A model generated the notes under the pieces. That model saw only the letters and a program-made list of their open reading frames with translations. It was not told the origin of the DNA and made no database searches. A program made the translations under genes and the position numbers. Shown here in pieces: positions 18,301 to 27,426 of a stretch of 64,000 nt of DNA. Every line of letters starts with the position of its first letter. Position 1 is the first letter of the stretch. The stretch comes from Marinobacter panjinensis (lineage in GTDB: Bacteria; Pseudomonadota; Gammaproteobacteria; Pseudomonadales; Oleiphilaceae), in contig NZ_SZYH01000001.1 of the NCBI RefSeq assembly GCF_005298175.1, positions 868,001-932,000 on the forward strand, written 5' to 3'.

Positions 18301-21300
18301 CGGCTTCGGTCGCGTTAAGGTGCCGCAGCACCTCCTGGCTCTGGAACCAGGCCATCTCGAACGCGCGCTCGACGAAGTGGCGGTCGCAGTATTTCTCGAG
18401 AAGCGTCAATGCTGCCTCGCGCGTGTCAGCAACACCGGAAATGATCTGAACACTTGCCGATTCATCCGGGGTCAGGGTCAGCGTGCTACGGATTGCCACA
18501 CAGGGGTCAAGTACCGCCCCTTGCGTGTTCGACAAGATTGATGGGCGATCTTCGCTGTCCATCACCCTCGGATTGGTTACCGTGCGGCCCCGCCCGATGA
18601 AGCGGGCCCTGTCGGTCTCACAGGATGGCTGGCCGGCCACCGAGCCGGGCGATGCCAGCAGGTGAAACATCCACGGCACCGGCTCACCTGGCGTGCGAGG
18701 GCGTCGGGTACAGAGGATTGCCCGCTGCCCGGGCAGGATTTCAGTCTGCACGAAGAGATTGCTGAACGAGCGATGCGCCAGGTCTGCGTTCAGCGGCGCC
18801 AGAACCACTTCTGCAAAGCTTGTCACTTCAATGTGGCGGGTGCGGGACGACTGATTAGTGAGCTTGACGCGACGAATCTCGACATCGTCTTCCGGTGACA
18901 CGCTGAGCTCAGTGTGTGCTTCGATCGCATGGTCGCGCCGCCGGTATTCGGCGCGGCCCTGTACAAAGATCGCCTCGTAGTGATCGGCCGGGCGCAGGGT
19001 CGGCTGGTGCGCCGTCGACCAGTAGGTGCCGCTGTCGCGGTCACGCAGGTAAATAAAGGTGCCCCAGTTGTCGGAAGTGGCGTCCTCGCGCCAGCGGGTA
19101 ACCGCGAGGTCACCCCAACGGCTGGCGCTGCCGCCCGCATGAGTCGCCATCACATGATAGCGGCCGTTCGACAACAGGTGAACCTCGGGGAGACGGGTTT
19201 CGGTTTCGGTAAACACGCGCATGGTTGCGCCGGCTTCTGCGCTGGGCGGGCGGGCGGCTGCGCTGGCTTCGGCCGCGTGCGGATGCAAGGTGTCACCTCG
19301 CTTCGGTACCCGCTCCTGCAGCAGCAATTCAGTTGCCCGCGCGAGCGGGTCGGACATAAAGCGGCGCTGCATTGGCTTGTTGAGCAATACGTGGGCAAAG
19401 GCCAGCAGGCTCATGCCCTGGTGGTGTGCCATGAAAGTCTGCACGATGGCGTGTGGCTTGCCCCGGGGAACACGGGTGGGCGTGTAGTCGATCGCCTCGT
19501 AGAAGCCATAGGCGGCCAGGAAATCGTGATCAGCCAGCGCCTGCAGATTGCGACAGGCTTCCCGCGGCATTACCGTTAATGCCAATGCGCTGGCGTAGGG
19601 TGCGATCACAATGTCGTCGCCCAGCCCACGCTTGAGGCCGAGGCCAGGTACACCGAACGCCCGGTACTGGTAAACCTGATCGAAGTCGGTAGCGTTATAG
19701 CAGGATTCGGAAATACCCCAGGGCACCGCGCGTTGACGGCCGTATTCGATCTGGCGCGACACAGCAGCCTTGCAGGTCTGATCCAGCAGGGTACTCGGGT
19801 AGCTGGGCATTATCAGTTGAGGCATCAGGTATTCGAACATCGAGCCGCTCCACGAAATCAGGCTGACGTCGCCACCATGACTGGTCAGCAGGCGGCCGAG
19901 CGTGAACCAGTGCTTCTGAGGCACCTGTCCCTGCGCGATAAGCAGAAAGCTGGCCAGGCGAGCTTCTGACGCCAGCAGGTCATAGCAGGCTGGATCGCGG
20001 CGGCGCTCACTGACGTCGTAGCCGATGGTCAGGAGACCGCGCCTGGCGTCGTAGAGAAACTCGAAATCCATCACTGCCAGATCCTGGCAACGATTCATCA
20101 GGTCATCGATGAGGTCGAGCTGTGCCTGCGCGCCTGCTCCATCGGTGCGGCCATTTGATGCGGCCAGCTCCATCCGGGTCGGAAGCGCATTGCCCTGCCA
20201 CGACTCGGGCACGAGACGTTCGAGTTCATCGCGAAGCGCACAGAATTGCGCGTCGAACGCACGCGCCCAGTAAACCAGTTCGCCATCAATGTCGACATCC
20301 ACCGGCAACCAGGAAAACAGCGCTTTGTCGGTGTGCAGAATCTGGTCCAGCGCGCCGGCGGCGGCAGTCAGCGTCAGCGGCTGACCCTTAAGTGTGAGTT
20401 CGCGCAGGGTGTCTTGCAGCGCGTGGATGTGTTCTGCCAGTTCAGGGGCCGGCGAGGCAGGCAGCTGTTCGGCCAACACCTGCAGGGTGTCCTGCAGGCC
20501 CTGCAACCCGCTGAGCGACAGCACCGGTTGGCTTTTCAGTTCGGCCAGCCCCGCCTGCAGGGTGAGAAGGCTGCCGGCCAGGTTACCGCTGTCTACCGAA
20601 GAGACGTATCGCGGGTGAAGCGGTTGTAGCGTTAGGGTGTCGTACCAATTAAAAAAATGGCCGCGGTAGCGTTCCAGCTTTTCCATTGTGCTGAGCGTAT
20701 TGCCGATGCGCTGCAGACACTCCCCCACGGTGAGATAACCGAAATCGACCGCAGCCAGGTCGGCCAGTAGCGACATGCCGATGTTGGTGGGTGAGGTGCG
20801 CGATGCAATGGTCGGTGCAGGATAGACCTGAAAATTGTCAGGCGGCAGCCAGTTGTCGTCCGGGCCGACGAAGTCCGCAAAGTAGCGCCAGGTGCGACGG
20901 GCCGCCGCGCGCAGGAAGACCTGTTGTTCAGTGCTCAGGCCCGGACTGGCGGTGACCAGCGGCCGGCTGATCCACCAGCCAACGATGGGCGACACCAGCC
21001 ACAGCAGCAGGATGGGACCTGCGACGAGCCCCGCCGCCAATGTGCTCCCCGCCGCAACCAGGGCCCCGCCCACCGCCACCGCGAGAACCGGCGCAACCCA
21101 CATTTCCCGGATAAAATCAGTCAGCGACCGACAGGCGTTGCGGCGTGCGTATCCCGGCAACTGCCATATCAACAGGCCACGGCGCGTGAACGGCATGCGC
21201 GCGCCAGAGTGCCAGATCGCTCCCAGGACAATTCGTGTGTCATAGGGCAAGAAGACCAGGGTCAGGAAGGCAAGCGCGATCGGACGGCCTGCAGATCTTC

Positions 21301-24013
21301 CGGTCAGGCTCAGGTGGAGTAGCCAGTCACTTTCTGCCGGCTTGCGAATCAGCTCGATCAGGGTGGACAGCACGGGGGGCAGGAACACCACCGCCACGAC
21401 CAGCAATGTCCACACCCACACGGGGCCCGGACCAACAAGCCATCCCCCCACCAGAAGAGCAAGGAGCGACGGCGTTACCAGGCTGCGTCGCAGGTTGTCG
21501 AAAATTTTCCACAGCGACAGCGCTGACAGCGGATTCGCCTGCCGCTTCAACCTCGCGCCATTTACGTCAGGTGGTCCCGGCACGCGCGGCAGCAGCCAGC
21601 CGGCAAGCTGCCAATCGCCGCGAATCCATCGGTGGCGGCGGCTGGACTCGGTGGCAATACTGGCCGGTTGCTCCTCAATGAGGTCGACATCGGTCACCAG
21701 GCCCGAACGCGCGTAGCCGCTTTCCAACAGGTCGTGACTGAGGATGAGATTCTCCGGAAAGCGTCCATCAACAGCCTGTCGAAACGCATCGACATCGTAG
21801 ATGCCCTTACCGATGAACGAGCCTTCCCCGAACAGATCCTGGTAGACATCCGACACTTCGCGGGTGTAGGGGTCAATGCCCGAGTCACCCCCGAAAAGTT
21901 TGGAAAAGCGTGACTGGCCAGCGCTGGTGAGGCTGATCGAAGCGCGCGGCTGCAGGATCGCATAGCCTTCTACGATGCGCCCCCTGGCATCGTCATAAAC
22001 CGGCCGGTTGAGTGGATGCGCCAGGTTGCCGACCAGGGTGTGCGCGGCGTCACGGGGCAATTGCGTATCGGTGTCCAGGGTGATGACGTACTCGATCGAG
22101 GCAAGAATGGACTGATCGCCGACGATGTCCGAGAACGCAGTGGAGGCCCCGCCCCGGAGTCGGGCGTTGAACTGCTCGAGCTTGCCGCGCTTGCGCTCGT
22201 AGCCCATCCACACCCGCTCGAACGGATTCCACAGTCGCGGCCGGTGAAAAAGATAGAAAATGCAGGGGTGGTCATCGCGGTAGGTTTCGTTAAGTGCTTC
22301 GACCGCTGCGCGCGCGTAGGCAAGCAAAGCAGCGTCTTGCGGTAGCGTTTGCTCGTGCGCATCGGGAAAATCTGTCAGCAGGGCGAAGTACAGATTGGGA
22401 TCGCGATTGCCCAGATAGCGTATCTCCAGGGCTTCGATCAGACCATCGACCTCCCGCCGACTGCCCAGCAGCGTGGGTACCACCACCATAGTGCGGTGAA
22501 CGTCAGGAATACCCTGTGAGAAATCCAGTCGTGGCAATGAACGCGGTGGCAACAACAGCGTGACCGCCAGGTTTACCAGCGCGACCGCCAGAGCCGAGGC
22601 ACTGAACACGGCAGTGATTGCAATGAACCAGTAGCGCCAGTCAGTGGGTGCGAGTCCATCAAGCGTATAAAGCACGCCTGCCGTCGTCAGCAACGTCAGT
22701 AACAGGATTAGGCCGAGGTATATGGGCAGGCGCGCAGGCCGGCTCGCCCGTTTCACACGGGTTGTGAACGACGGGCAGCAGCCGACCGCACGCTCCAGGT
22801 GTGGGCGTCCCCGATCGATCAGATAGTAGCCTACATGCGCGCTGCGGTCTTGCCCGCCCCGTTGCCCGGCAGCCGCCTGCGCGAGAACAATGGCTTCCCG
22901 GGCCACCGCCGCTTCGTCACCGCCGCTGCCCCGCGCCACATCTTCGATAACATGCCGGTAGCTGTCGCGGGTGGCGAAATCCTGGCGGGCGTGCATGCCA
23001 GACGGGTCTTTGCACAGGGTCTTTTCGACGACACTGAGCGACTCGACGTAATGTTTCCAGTCCATGGCGCCGATAAAGCGTAGGCTGCCAATGCTGTTGG
23101 CGATGGATATCTGGTTGGCCGCGGCCGTCCGCCCGGCCGCCTCCGACAGCTTCGTTGCGGTCGTACCCTGCTCGGCCAATTTCTGTTCGACCCAGGTTTG
23201 CACGAAGGCCATGGCGGGCCCCTGCGCCTGGAGCCGGTCGTAAAACTCCTCCACAAACGATGCAGTCAGCGGTACATCGGCATGGGCAAACTCGGCCAGC
23301 AACTGGATCAATTGCTTCGGTTCACTTTCCGCCGCGTCAAGCATGCGGTCCGCCCACCTGATGGCGGCATCGCGCTCCTCGCGCCGTTGGGCGATGCGTA
23401 CGCCGACGCGGCGCAGATTTTCCAGCAGCGCCAGCTTGAGCATGATGGGGAAGGCCCACAACTCGCCCAGTTTCAGGGGTTCTACGGTTTGGTAGGCGGC
23501 GACGAATTGGGTGACATTGTCGCTGTCGACCCGACCATCCATGTGCGAGATCAACTCCAGCGCCAGGTCGTAAATGCGGGGGAACCCGGCCGATTGGCCA
23601 TCGGCCAGGCGCGGCAGCTGCCGGCTGTACCCGCGCGGTAGATGGCGCCGCGCCAGGCCCATCTGCTGTTCGATCAGATAGAAGTTGTCCAGCAGCCAGG
23701 CTTCGGTTTGCACGATCCGTTGCCCCGCCGTTACCGCTGCTGTGACGACGTCGTAGGCCTCCAGCAAAACGCGGGCATTGTCCGCCAGACGCGGCAGCAA
23801 CCTGTCTGCCCCCGGACTTGGATCAATTTGATGCTGTACCGCCAGGGTGACCGCATGGCGCTTCAGTTGCTCAATGCTGAACAGCTCCGCACGCAACAAC
23901 TCTGTATCCCGGTCATGGCGCAGCCCACTCCCTGTGCGGGCCGAAAATCTGAAGATGTTGATGGCTATCGCTCCCTGCTGCCCCTTTGAATGGTCAGGGG
24001 CAGCCCTGGCCAT
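15347..24013 (-). CDS. ndvB: cyclic beta-1,2-glucan synthase (NdvB/ChvB/Cgs type)
   Basis: This giant inner-membrane enzyme polymerises glucose from UDP-glucose, cyclises the chain and trims it, giving periplasmic osmoregulated cyclic glucans. The intact 2,888-residue frame is close in size to Agrobacterium ChvB and Brucella Cgs. Order: a soluble N-terminal region; membrane segments at about 425-490 (LPIYLGLILLLTLLTTAG); a GT84 glycosyltransferase domain with TLDTDTQLP (about 646) and the RRHRWIRGDWQ motif (about 794); more membrane segments to about 1,030; glycoamylase-like regions (SWSGSMFEYLMP, WGISESCYNA); two beta-sandwich blocks; and a C-terminal GH94 phosphorylase-like domain with the GDWNDGMN catalytic region (about 2,569). 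The ATG at 24013 has a weak ribosome-binding site, so the start is approximate. No ndvA/chvA-type exporter is adjacent. Confidence 0.93.
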   Translation of the reverse strand: MARAAPDHSKGQQGAIAINIFRFSARTGSGLRHDRDTELLRAELFSIEQLKRHAVTLAVQHQIDPSPGADRLLPRLADNARVLLEAYDVVTAAVTAGQRIVQTEAWLLDNFYLIEQQMGLARRHLPRGYSRQLPRLADGQSAGFPRIYDLALELISHMDGRVDSDNVTQFVAAYQTVEPLKLGELWAFPIMLKLALLENLRRVGVRIAQRREERDAAIRWADRMLDAAESEPKQLIQLLAEFAHADVPLTASFVEEFYDRLQAQGPAMAFVQTWVEQKLAEQGTTATKLSEAAGRTAAANQISIANSIGSLRFIGAMDWKHYVESLSVVEKTLCKDPSGMHARQDFATRDSYRHVIEDVARGSGGDEAAVAREAIVLAQAAAGQRGGQDRSAHVGYYLIDRGRPHLERAVGCCPSFTTRVKRASRPARLPIYLGLILLLTLLTTAGVLYTLDGLAPTDWRYWFIAITAVFSASALAVALVNLAVTLLLPPRSLPRLDFSQGIPDVHRTMVVVPTLLGSRREVDGLIEALEIRYLGNRDPNLYFALLTDFPDAHEQTLPQDAALLAYARAAVEALNETYRDDHPCIFYLFHRPRLWNPFERVWMGYERKRGKLEQFNARLRGGASTAFSDIVGDQSILASIEYVITLDTDTQLPRDAAHTLVGNLAHPLNRPVYDDARGRIVEGYAILQPRASISLTSAGQSRFSKLFGGDSGIDPYTREVSDVYQDLFGEGSFIGKGIYDVDAFRQAVDGRFPENLILSHDLLESGYARSGLVTDVDLIEEQPASIATESSRRHRWIRGDWQLAGWLLPRVPGPPDVNGARLKRQANPLSALSLWKIFDNLRRSLVTPSLLALLVGGWLVGPGPVWVWTLLVVAVVFLPPVLSTLIELIRKPAESDWLLHLSLTGRSAGRPIALAFLTLVFLPYDTRIVLGAIWHSGARMPFTRRGLLIWQLPGYARRNACRSLTDFIREMWVAPVLAVAVGGALVAAGSTLAAGLVAGPILLLWLVSPIVGWWISRPLVTASPGLSTEQQVFLRAAARRTWRYFADFVGPDDNWLPPDNFQVYPAPTIASRTSPTNIGMSLLADLAAVDFGYLTVGECLQRIGNTLSTMEKLERYRGHFFNWYDTLTLQPLHPRYVSSVDSGNLAGSLLTLQAGLAELKSQPVLSLSGLQGLQDTLQVLAEQLPASPAPELAEHIHALQDTLRELTLKGQPLTLTAAAGALDQILHTDKALFSWLPVDVDIDGELVYWARAFDAQFCALRDELERLVPESWQGNALPTRMELAASNGRTDGAGAQAQLDLIDDLMNRCQDLAVMDFEFLYDARRGLLTIGYDVSERRRDPACYDLLASEARLASFLLIAQGQVPQKHWFTLGRLLTSHGGDVSLISWSGSMFEYLMPQLIMPSYPSTLLDQTCKAAVSRQIEYGRQRAVPWGISESCYNATDFDQVYQYRAFGVPGLGLKRGLGDDIVIAPYASALALTVMPREACRNLQALADHDFLAAYGFYEAIDYTPTRVPRGKPHAIVQTFMAHHQGMSLLAFAHVLLNKPMQRRFMSDPLARATELLLQERVPKRGDTLHPHAAEASAAARPPSAEAGATMRVFTETETRLPEVHLLSNGRYHVMATHAGGSASRWGDLAVTRWREDATSDNWGTFIYLRDRDSGTYWSTAHQPTLRPADHYEAIFVQGRAEYRRRDHAIEAHTELSVSPEDDVEIRRVKLTNQSSRTRHIEVTSFAEVVLAPLNADLAHRSFSNLFVQTEILPGQRAILCTRRPRTPGEPVPWMFHLLASPGSVAGQPSCETDRARFIGRGRTVTNPRVMDSEDRPSILSNTQGAVLDPCVAIRSTLTLTPDESASVQIISGVADTREAALTLLEKYCDRHFVERAFEMAWFQSQEVLRHLNATEADAQKFGRLANSVIYGNALRRAAPDIIARNQLGQSGLWRFAISGDLPIVLLFIGDLNRIDLVKQVVQAHAYWRMKGLAADLVIVNEGFSGYRAELQDLIMGLINAGPEAQVIDKPGGIFVRRAEELTEDERVLLQTVSRIVFSDTAETLIEQVDRRVSTGRPSDLLKPSLQEGAETVYPLEPRELIFSNGVGGFTPDGHEYVVTLEPGQATPAPWANVIASPHIGTVVSESGSAYTWVENAHEFRLTPWYNDPISDSSGEAVYIRDEETGAFWSPTPLPARGRSGYVCRHGFGYSVFEHFEADIASALYTYVAMDAPVKFVVVKLRNESKRARSLSLTGFWELVLGEWRHANQMHIVTEIDLHTGALFARNAYGRECANRVVFAQTSERERTVSGNRTEFIGRNGALASPAAMRRKRLSGRTGAGLDPCAAIQTRIELDAGQEHEIVFVFGAAGNADEARHLVQQFGGHAGARQALEAVWEYWNHTLGAVNVDTPDAALNVLANGWLVYQTLSCRLWGRSGYYQSGGAFGFRDQLQDTMALIHAAPWLAREQLVRHAGRQFLKGDVQHWWHPPCGQGVRTHFSDDYLWLPYATCRYVRATGDTSVLDEPIHFLEGRELYAEEEAYYDQPQRSPEVASLYEHCVRALKYGLRFGAHDLPLMGCGDWNDGMNLVGKDGRGESVWLAWFLVENLELFASLARDCNDQDFAELCSAQAAELRSNIETQAWDGAWYRRAYFDDGTPLGSTSNDECQIDSISQSWAVISNSGDVQRAHQAMMAVDQRLVRRDKQIIQLLDPPFDKSDLEPGYIKGYIPGVRENGGQYTHAAIWATMAFAMLGDTERAWELFAMLNPVNHGSTPEAIKHYKVEPYVMCADIYGVSPHTGRGGWTWYTGAAGWMYRLTTETLLGLQLEVDHLRIAPCIPADWEGYKIHYRYRDTVYHITVRRVGDGAGQVTRMTVDGNVNPDARIPLIDDRREHFVEVELGSV

Positions 24014-24128
24014 ATTGCCGGTATTTACCGAAAATACAGCTCCCAGTGCTCGCGATACTTCAGCCTTCGTGGTTTATTCGGTCACGCTCAATTGTAGTTG
24101 CCCATCACGGTCAGTACCAGACGCCCAC

Positions 24129-25706
24129 CTATTCCCATTCGATGGTGGCAGGTGGCTTGGAGGAGACATCGTAGGTTACCCGGGATACGCCCTCGATTTC
24201 GTTGATAATGCGGTTCGACACCGTTTCCAGCAAATCGTAAGGCAGGTGTGCCCAACGTGCGGTCATGAAATCAATGGTTTCTACCGCCCGCAGCGCCACC
24301 ACGTATTCATATCGGCGGGCATCGCCAACGACACCCACCGACTTGACCGGCAGGAAGACCGCGAAGGCCTGACTGGTCTTGTGATAGAAGTCGGCGCGAT
24401 GTAACTCCTCCAGGAAGATGGCATCGGCCCGGCGCAGTATTTCCGCGTACTCCTTTTTGACCTCACCCAGAATCCGTACGCCCAGGCCTGGCCCCGGGAA
24501 GGGGTGGCGATACACCATGTCGTAAGGCAGGCCCAGTTCAAGCCCGATACGACGCACCTCGTCCTTGAACAGTTCACGCAGCGGCTCCACCAGCTTCATT
24601 TTCATGGTTTCGGGCAGACCGCCGACATTATGGTGGGACTTGATGACATGGGCCTTGCCGGTCTTGGAAGCCGCAGATTCGATCACATCCGGGTAGATGG
24701 TACCCTGGGCAAGCCAGTTAACATCGCGGATGTTGGCGGCCTCTTCATCAAAGACATCGATAAAGGTGTTACCAATGATCTTGCGCTTGTTCTCGGGGTC
24801 ATCGACTCCCTTGAGCTTGGACAGGAACAGGTCTTCCGCATCCACACGGATGACCTTGACGCCCATGTTGCTGGCGAACATGTCCATGACCTGATCGCCC
24901 TCGTGCAGGCGCAGCAGCCCGTTGTCCACAAAAACGCAGGTTAACTGGTCGCCAATGGCCTTGTGCAGCAGCGCTGCCGTAACGGAGGAGTCAACACCGC
25001 CGGAGAGCCCGAGCAGCACCTTGTCCTCGCCGACCTGATTGCGGATCTGCTGAACCGCATCATCAACAATCTTGGCCGGTGTCCACAGCGCCTCACACTG
25101 GCAGACGTTGAGCACAAAGTGTTCGAGAATGCGTTTTCCCTGCAGCGTGTGGGTCACTTCCGGATGAAACTGAACACCATACAGATTGCGGCTGAGATCC
25201 TGCATGGCGGCAATTGGCGCGCTTTCTGTGGATGCCAGCAGTTCGAACCCCTCAGGCATGACTACCACCTTGTCGCCATGGCTCATCCAGACATCCAGCA
25301 GAGAGTCTCCCGTAGCCGTCAGGTGATCGGTAATATCCTGGAGCAACGGCCCCTTGGCGCGCACCTTCACCTGGGCATAGCCGAACTCCCGCTTTTCGGA
25401 ACTGGCCACCCGGCCACCGAGCTGCTCGGCCATGGTTTGCATGCCGTAGCAGATACCGAGTACCGGAATGCCCTTGTCGAACAGCCCTTCCGGCGCCCTG
25501 GGGCCACCCAGCTTGGTGACAGACTCGGGACCACCGGCGAGGATGATGCCTTTAGGATTGAAATCATTGAGTTCCTGATCAGTGATATCGAAGGCCTTGA
25601 TCTCGCAATAGACACCGATTTCCCGAACGCGGCGTGCGATGAGCTGGGTGTACTGGGAACCAAAATCGAGAATCAGAATGCGGTGGTCGTGGATGTTGTG
25701 GGCCAT
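24129..25706 (-). CDS. guaA: GMP synthase (glutamine-hydrolysing)
   Basis: GuaA converts XMP to GMP using ATP and glutamine-derived ammonia. The 525-residue protein has the class I amidotransferase domain first, with the nucleophile in GICYGMQ (Cys at about 86) and the His/Glu pair in FHPEVTHT. The ATP-pyrophosphatase domain follows with the PP-loop GLSGGVDSS (about 229-237), and the dimerisation domain ends in PPATIEWE. It lies 65 bases after guaB on the same strand, the usual guaBA order, but a terminator-like hairpin sits in the gap. The island's glucan synthase gene begins 115 bases beyond its stop. Confidence 0.97.
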   Translation of the reverse strand: MAHNIHDHRILILDFGSQYTQLIARRVREIGVYCEIKAFDITDQELNDFNPKGIILAGGPESVTKLGGPRAPEGLFDKGIPVLGICYGMQTMAEQLGGRVASSEKREFGYAQVKVRAKGPLLQDITDHLTATGDSLLDVWMSHGDKVVVMPEGFELLASTESAPIAAMQDLSRNLYGVQFHPEVTHTLQGKRILEHFVLNVCQCEALWTPAKIVDDAVQQIRNQVGEDKVLLGLSGGVDSSVTAALLHKAIGDQLTCVFVDNGLLRLHEGDQVMDMFASNMGVKVIRVDAEDLFLSKLKGVDDPENKRKIIGNTFIDVFDEEAANIRDVNWLAQGTIYPDVIESAASKTGKAHVIKSHHNVGGLPETMKMKLVEPLRELFKDEVRRIGLELGLPYDMVYRHPFPGPGLGVRILGEVKKEYAEILRRADAIFLEELHRADFYHKTSQAFAVFLPVKSVGVVGDARRYEYVVALRAVETIDFMTARWAHLPYDLLETVSNRIINEIEGVSRVTYDVSSKPPATIEWE

Positions 25707-25720
25707 GAAATCCTCGGATC

Positions 25721-25756
25721 AGAAAGAAAAAGCGCGGCTCATACCCTGAGCCGCGC
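25721..25756 (-). terminator. terminator-like hairpin between guaB and guaA
   Basis: Read on the minus strand, a perfect 10-bp GC-rich stem (plus 25747-25756 with 25732-25741, five-base loop) is followed directly by TTTTTCTTTCT. This is a good intrinsic terminator shape inside the guaBA operon, so it may reduce guaA expression relative to guaB. Confidence 0.7.
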
Positions 25757-25771
25757 CTGGAACGACAATAA

Positions 25772-27235
25772 TCAGCCGATACGGTAGTTGGGGGCTTCCT
25801 TGGTGATGGTTACGTCATGGACGTGGCTCTCACGCATGCCCGCATTGGTGATGCGGACGAATTCCGGCTTGGTGCGCATCTCTTCCATGGTCGCGCTACC
25901 GGTGTAACCCATGGAGGCTCGCAGGCCACCCATCAGTTGGTGCACGATATTGCGCATTGGCCCTTTACAGGCAACACGACCTTCAATGCCCTCCGGTACC
26001 AGTTTCTCAATGCCCTTGCTGGCATCCTGGAAGTAACGGTCACTGGAGCCCTGCCCCATGGCCCCGATCGAACCCATCCCCCGATAAGCCTTGTAACTGC
26101 GCCCCTGGAACAGCTCCACTTCACCCGGTGCCTCGTCGGTACCAGCAAGCAGACTGCCAATCATGACACTGTAGGCTCCGGCGGCGATGGCCTTGGAAAT
26201 GTCTCCGGAGAAACGCACACCGCCATCGGCAATCACCGGAACGCCACGGTCTTTCAGTGCGGCGGCAACGTTGGAAACAGCGGAGATCTGGGGGACGCCA
26301 ATTCCGGAAACAATACGTGTGGTACAGATCGAACCGGGGCCAATACCGACCTTGACCGCATCCGCTCCGGCATCAGCCAGGTCGATCGCTGCTTCAGAGG
26401 TGGCAATGTTGCCGCCAATGACCTGAACCTGGGGGAAATGTTCCTTGATCCAGCGAACCCGATCAAGCACGCCTTTGGAATGACCGTGGGCAGTATCCAC
26501 AACAATCACATCCACGCCGGCTTCTACCAGGGCAGCGACCCGGGCCTCGGTGTCAGCACCGGTTCCCACCGCCGCGCCGGCCCGGAGACGACCCTGATCG
26601 TCCTTGCACGCCAACGGATAATCCTTGGCTTTCTGAATATCCTTGACGGTGATCAGGCCTCGTAATTCAAACTCCTCGTTGACCACCAGCACTTTTTCGA
26701 TACGGTGACGATGGAGCAGTTCCTTGACGTCTTCAAGATCCGCGCCTTCCTTGACCGTCACCAGCTTGTCCTTGCCGGTCATGATATCGGAAACCGGGGT
26801 GTCCAGGCGGCTTTCGAAACGGATATCCCGGCCGGTCACAATACCGACCAGATCACGGCCATCCACTACCGGCAGGCCTGAAATGTTGTTGGCCATGGTG
26901 ATATCGACCAGTTCGCGGACCGTGGTTTCCGGTGTTACGGTGATTGGATCTTTCACCACGCCGCTTTCGAACTTTTTCACCTTACGGACCGCCGCGGCCT
27001 GCTGCTCAACGGACATGCTCTTGTGCATGATACCGATGCCGCCTTCCTGCGCCATGGAGATAGCCAGCTCTGCTTCGGTAACGGTATCCATGGCCGCTGA
27101 AATCAGCGGAATATTCAGGGTGATACCTTTGGTCAGCTTGGTTTGCAGGCTGACCTGTTGAGGAAGAACCTCTGAATATCCTGGTACAAGCAATACATCG
27201 TCAAATGTGAGGGCTTCTTCGGCAATTCGCAGCAT
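25772..27235 (-). CDS. guaB: inosine-5'-monophosphate dehydrogenase
   Basis: IMPDH oxidises IMP to XMP with NAD, the first committed step to guanine nucleotides. The 487-residue product from ATG 27235 ([19 protein letters not shown]) has the TIM barrel split by a CBS pair (about residues 95-205). It has the catalytic loop [11 protein letters not shown] (Cys at about 304), the GGVRFSGDI phosphate-binding motif and the flap region ([10 protein letters not shown]). Upstream in-frame methionines would add unconserved residues inside the leader and are rejected. A near-consensus promoter lies about 90 bases upstream. The gene is divergent from xseA. Confidence 0.97.
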   Translation of the reverse strand: MLRIAEEALTFDDVLLVPGYSEVLPQQVSLQTKLTKGITLNIPLISAAMDTVTEAELAISMAQEGGIGIMHKSMSVEQQAAAVRKVKKFESGVVKDPITVTPETTVRELVDITMANNISGLPVVDGRDLVGIVTGRDIRFESRLDTPVSDIMTGKDKLVTVKEGADLEDVKELLHRHRIEKVLVVNEEFELRGLITVKDIQKAKDYPLACKDDQGRLRAGAAVGTGADTEARVAALVEAGVDVIVVDTAHGHSKGVLDRVRWIKEHFPQVQVIGGNIATSEAAIDLADAGADAVKVGIGPGSICTTRIVSGIGVPQISAVSNVAAALKDRGVPVIADGGVRFSGDISKAIAAGAYSVMIGSLLAGTDEAPGEVELFQGRSYKAYRGMGSIGAMGQGSSDRYFQDASKGIEKLVPEGIEGRVACKGPMRNIVHQLMGGLRASMGYTGSATMEEMRTKPEFVRITNAGMRESHVHDVTITKEAPNYRIG

Positions 27236-27322
27236 TGGGATCCGCCTTTTGAACATGCTAGATTGGAGGATTCCGGTGCCACATCCAGCAGGGTGCAGCA
27301 AAGCAAAATCCTTAATCGACCT

Positions 27323-27351
27323 ATTATAAATGGGCCTTGGTTGACAGTAAA
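27323..27351 (-). promoter_or_regulatory. sigma70 promoter of guaB
   Basis: On the minus strand TTTACT (plus 27346-27351), a 17-base spacer and a perfect TATAAT (plus 27323-27328) form a near-consensus promoter. Transcription would begin about 80 bases before the guaB ATG, leaving a leader long enough for regulation. Confidence 0.75.
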
Positions 27352-27426
27352 CCGGCGTTGTTTGACCACCGGGTTGCATCTTTTTGAATTTTCGTTATTT
27401 TTACCCTCCAATTTCGGCTTGTGCGT

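Larger units (their letters stand above)
8917..24128. mobile_element. accessory gene block inserted between tadA and guaA (boundaries approximate)
   Basis: This 15.2-kb stretch breaks what I recall as a conserved tadA-guaA neighbourhood and contains accessory functions: PRC-barrel, GGDEF, DUF2254, a protease, an outer-membrane barrel, a giant glucan synthase and two decayed genes. No integrase, transposase, tRNA or obvious flanking direct repeat was found by eye, so the transfer mechanism is unknown. Calling it a genomic island is an inference from gene content and synteny. Confidence 0.5.
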
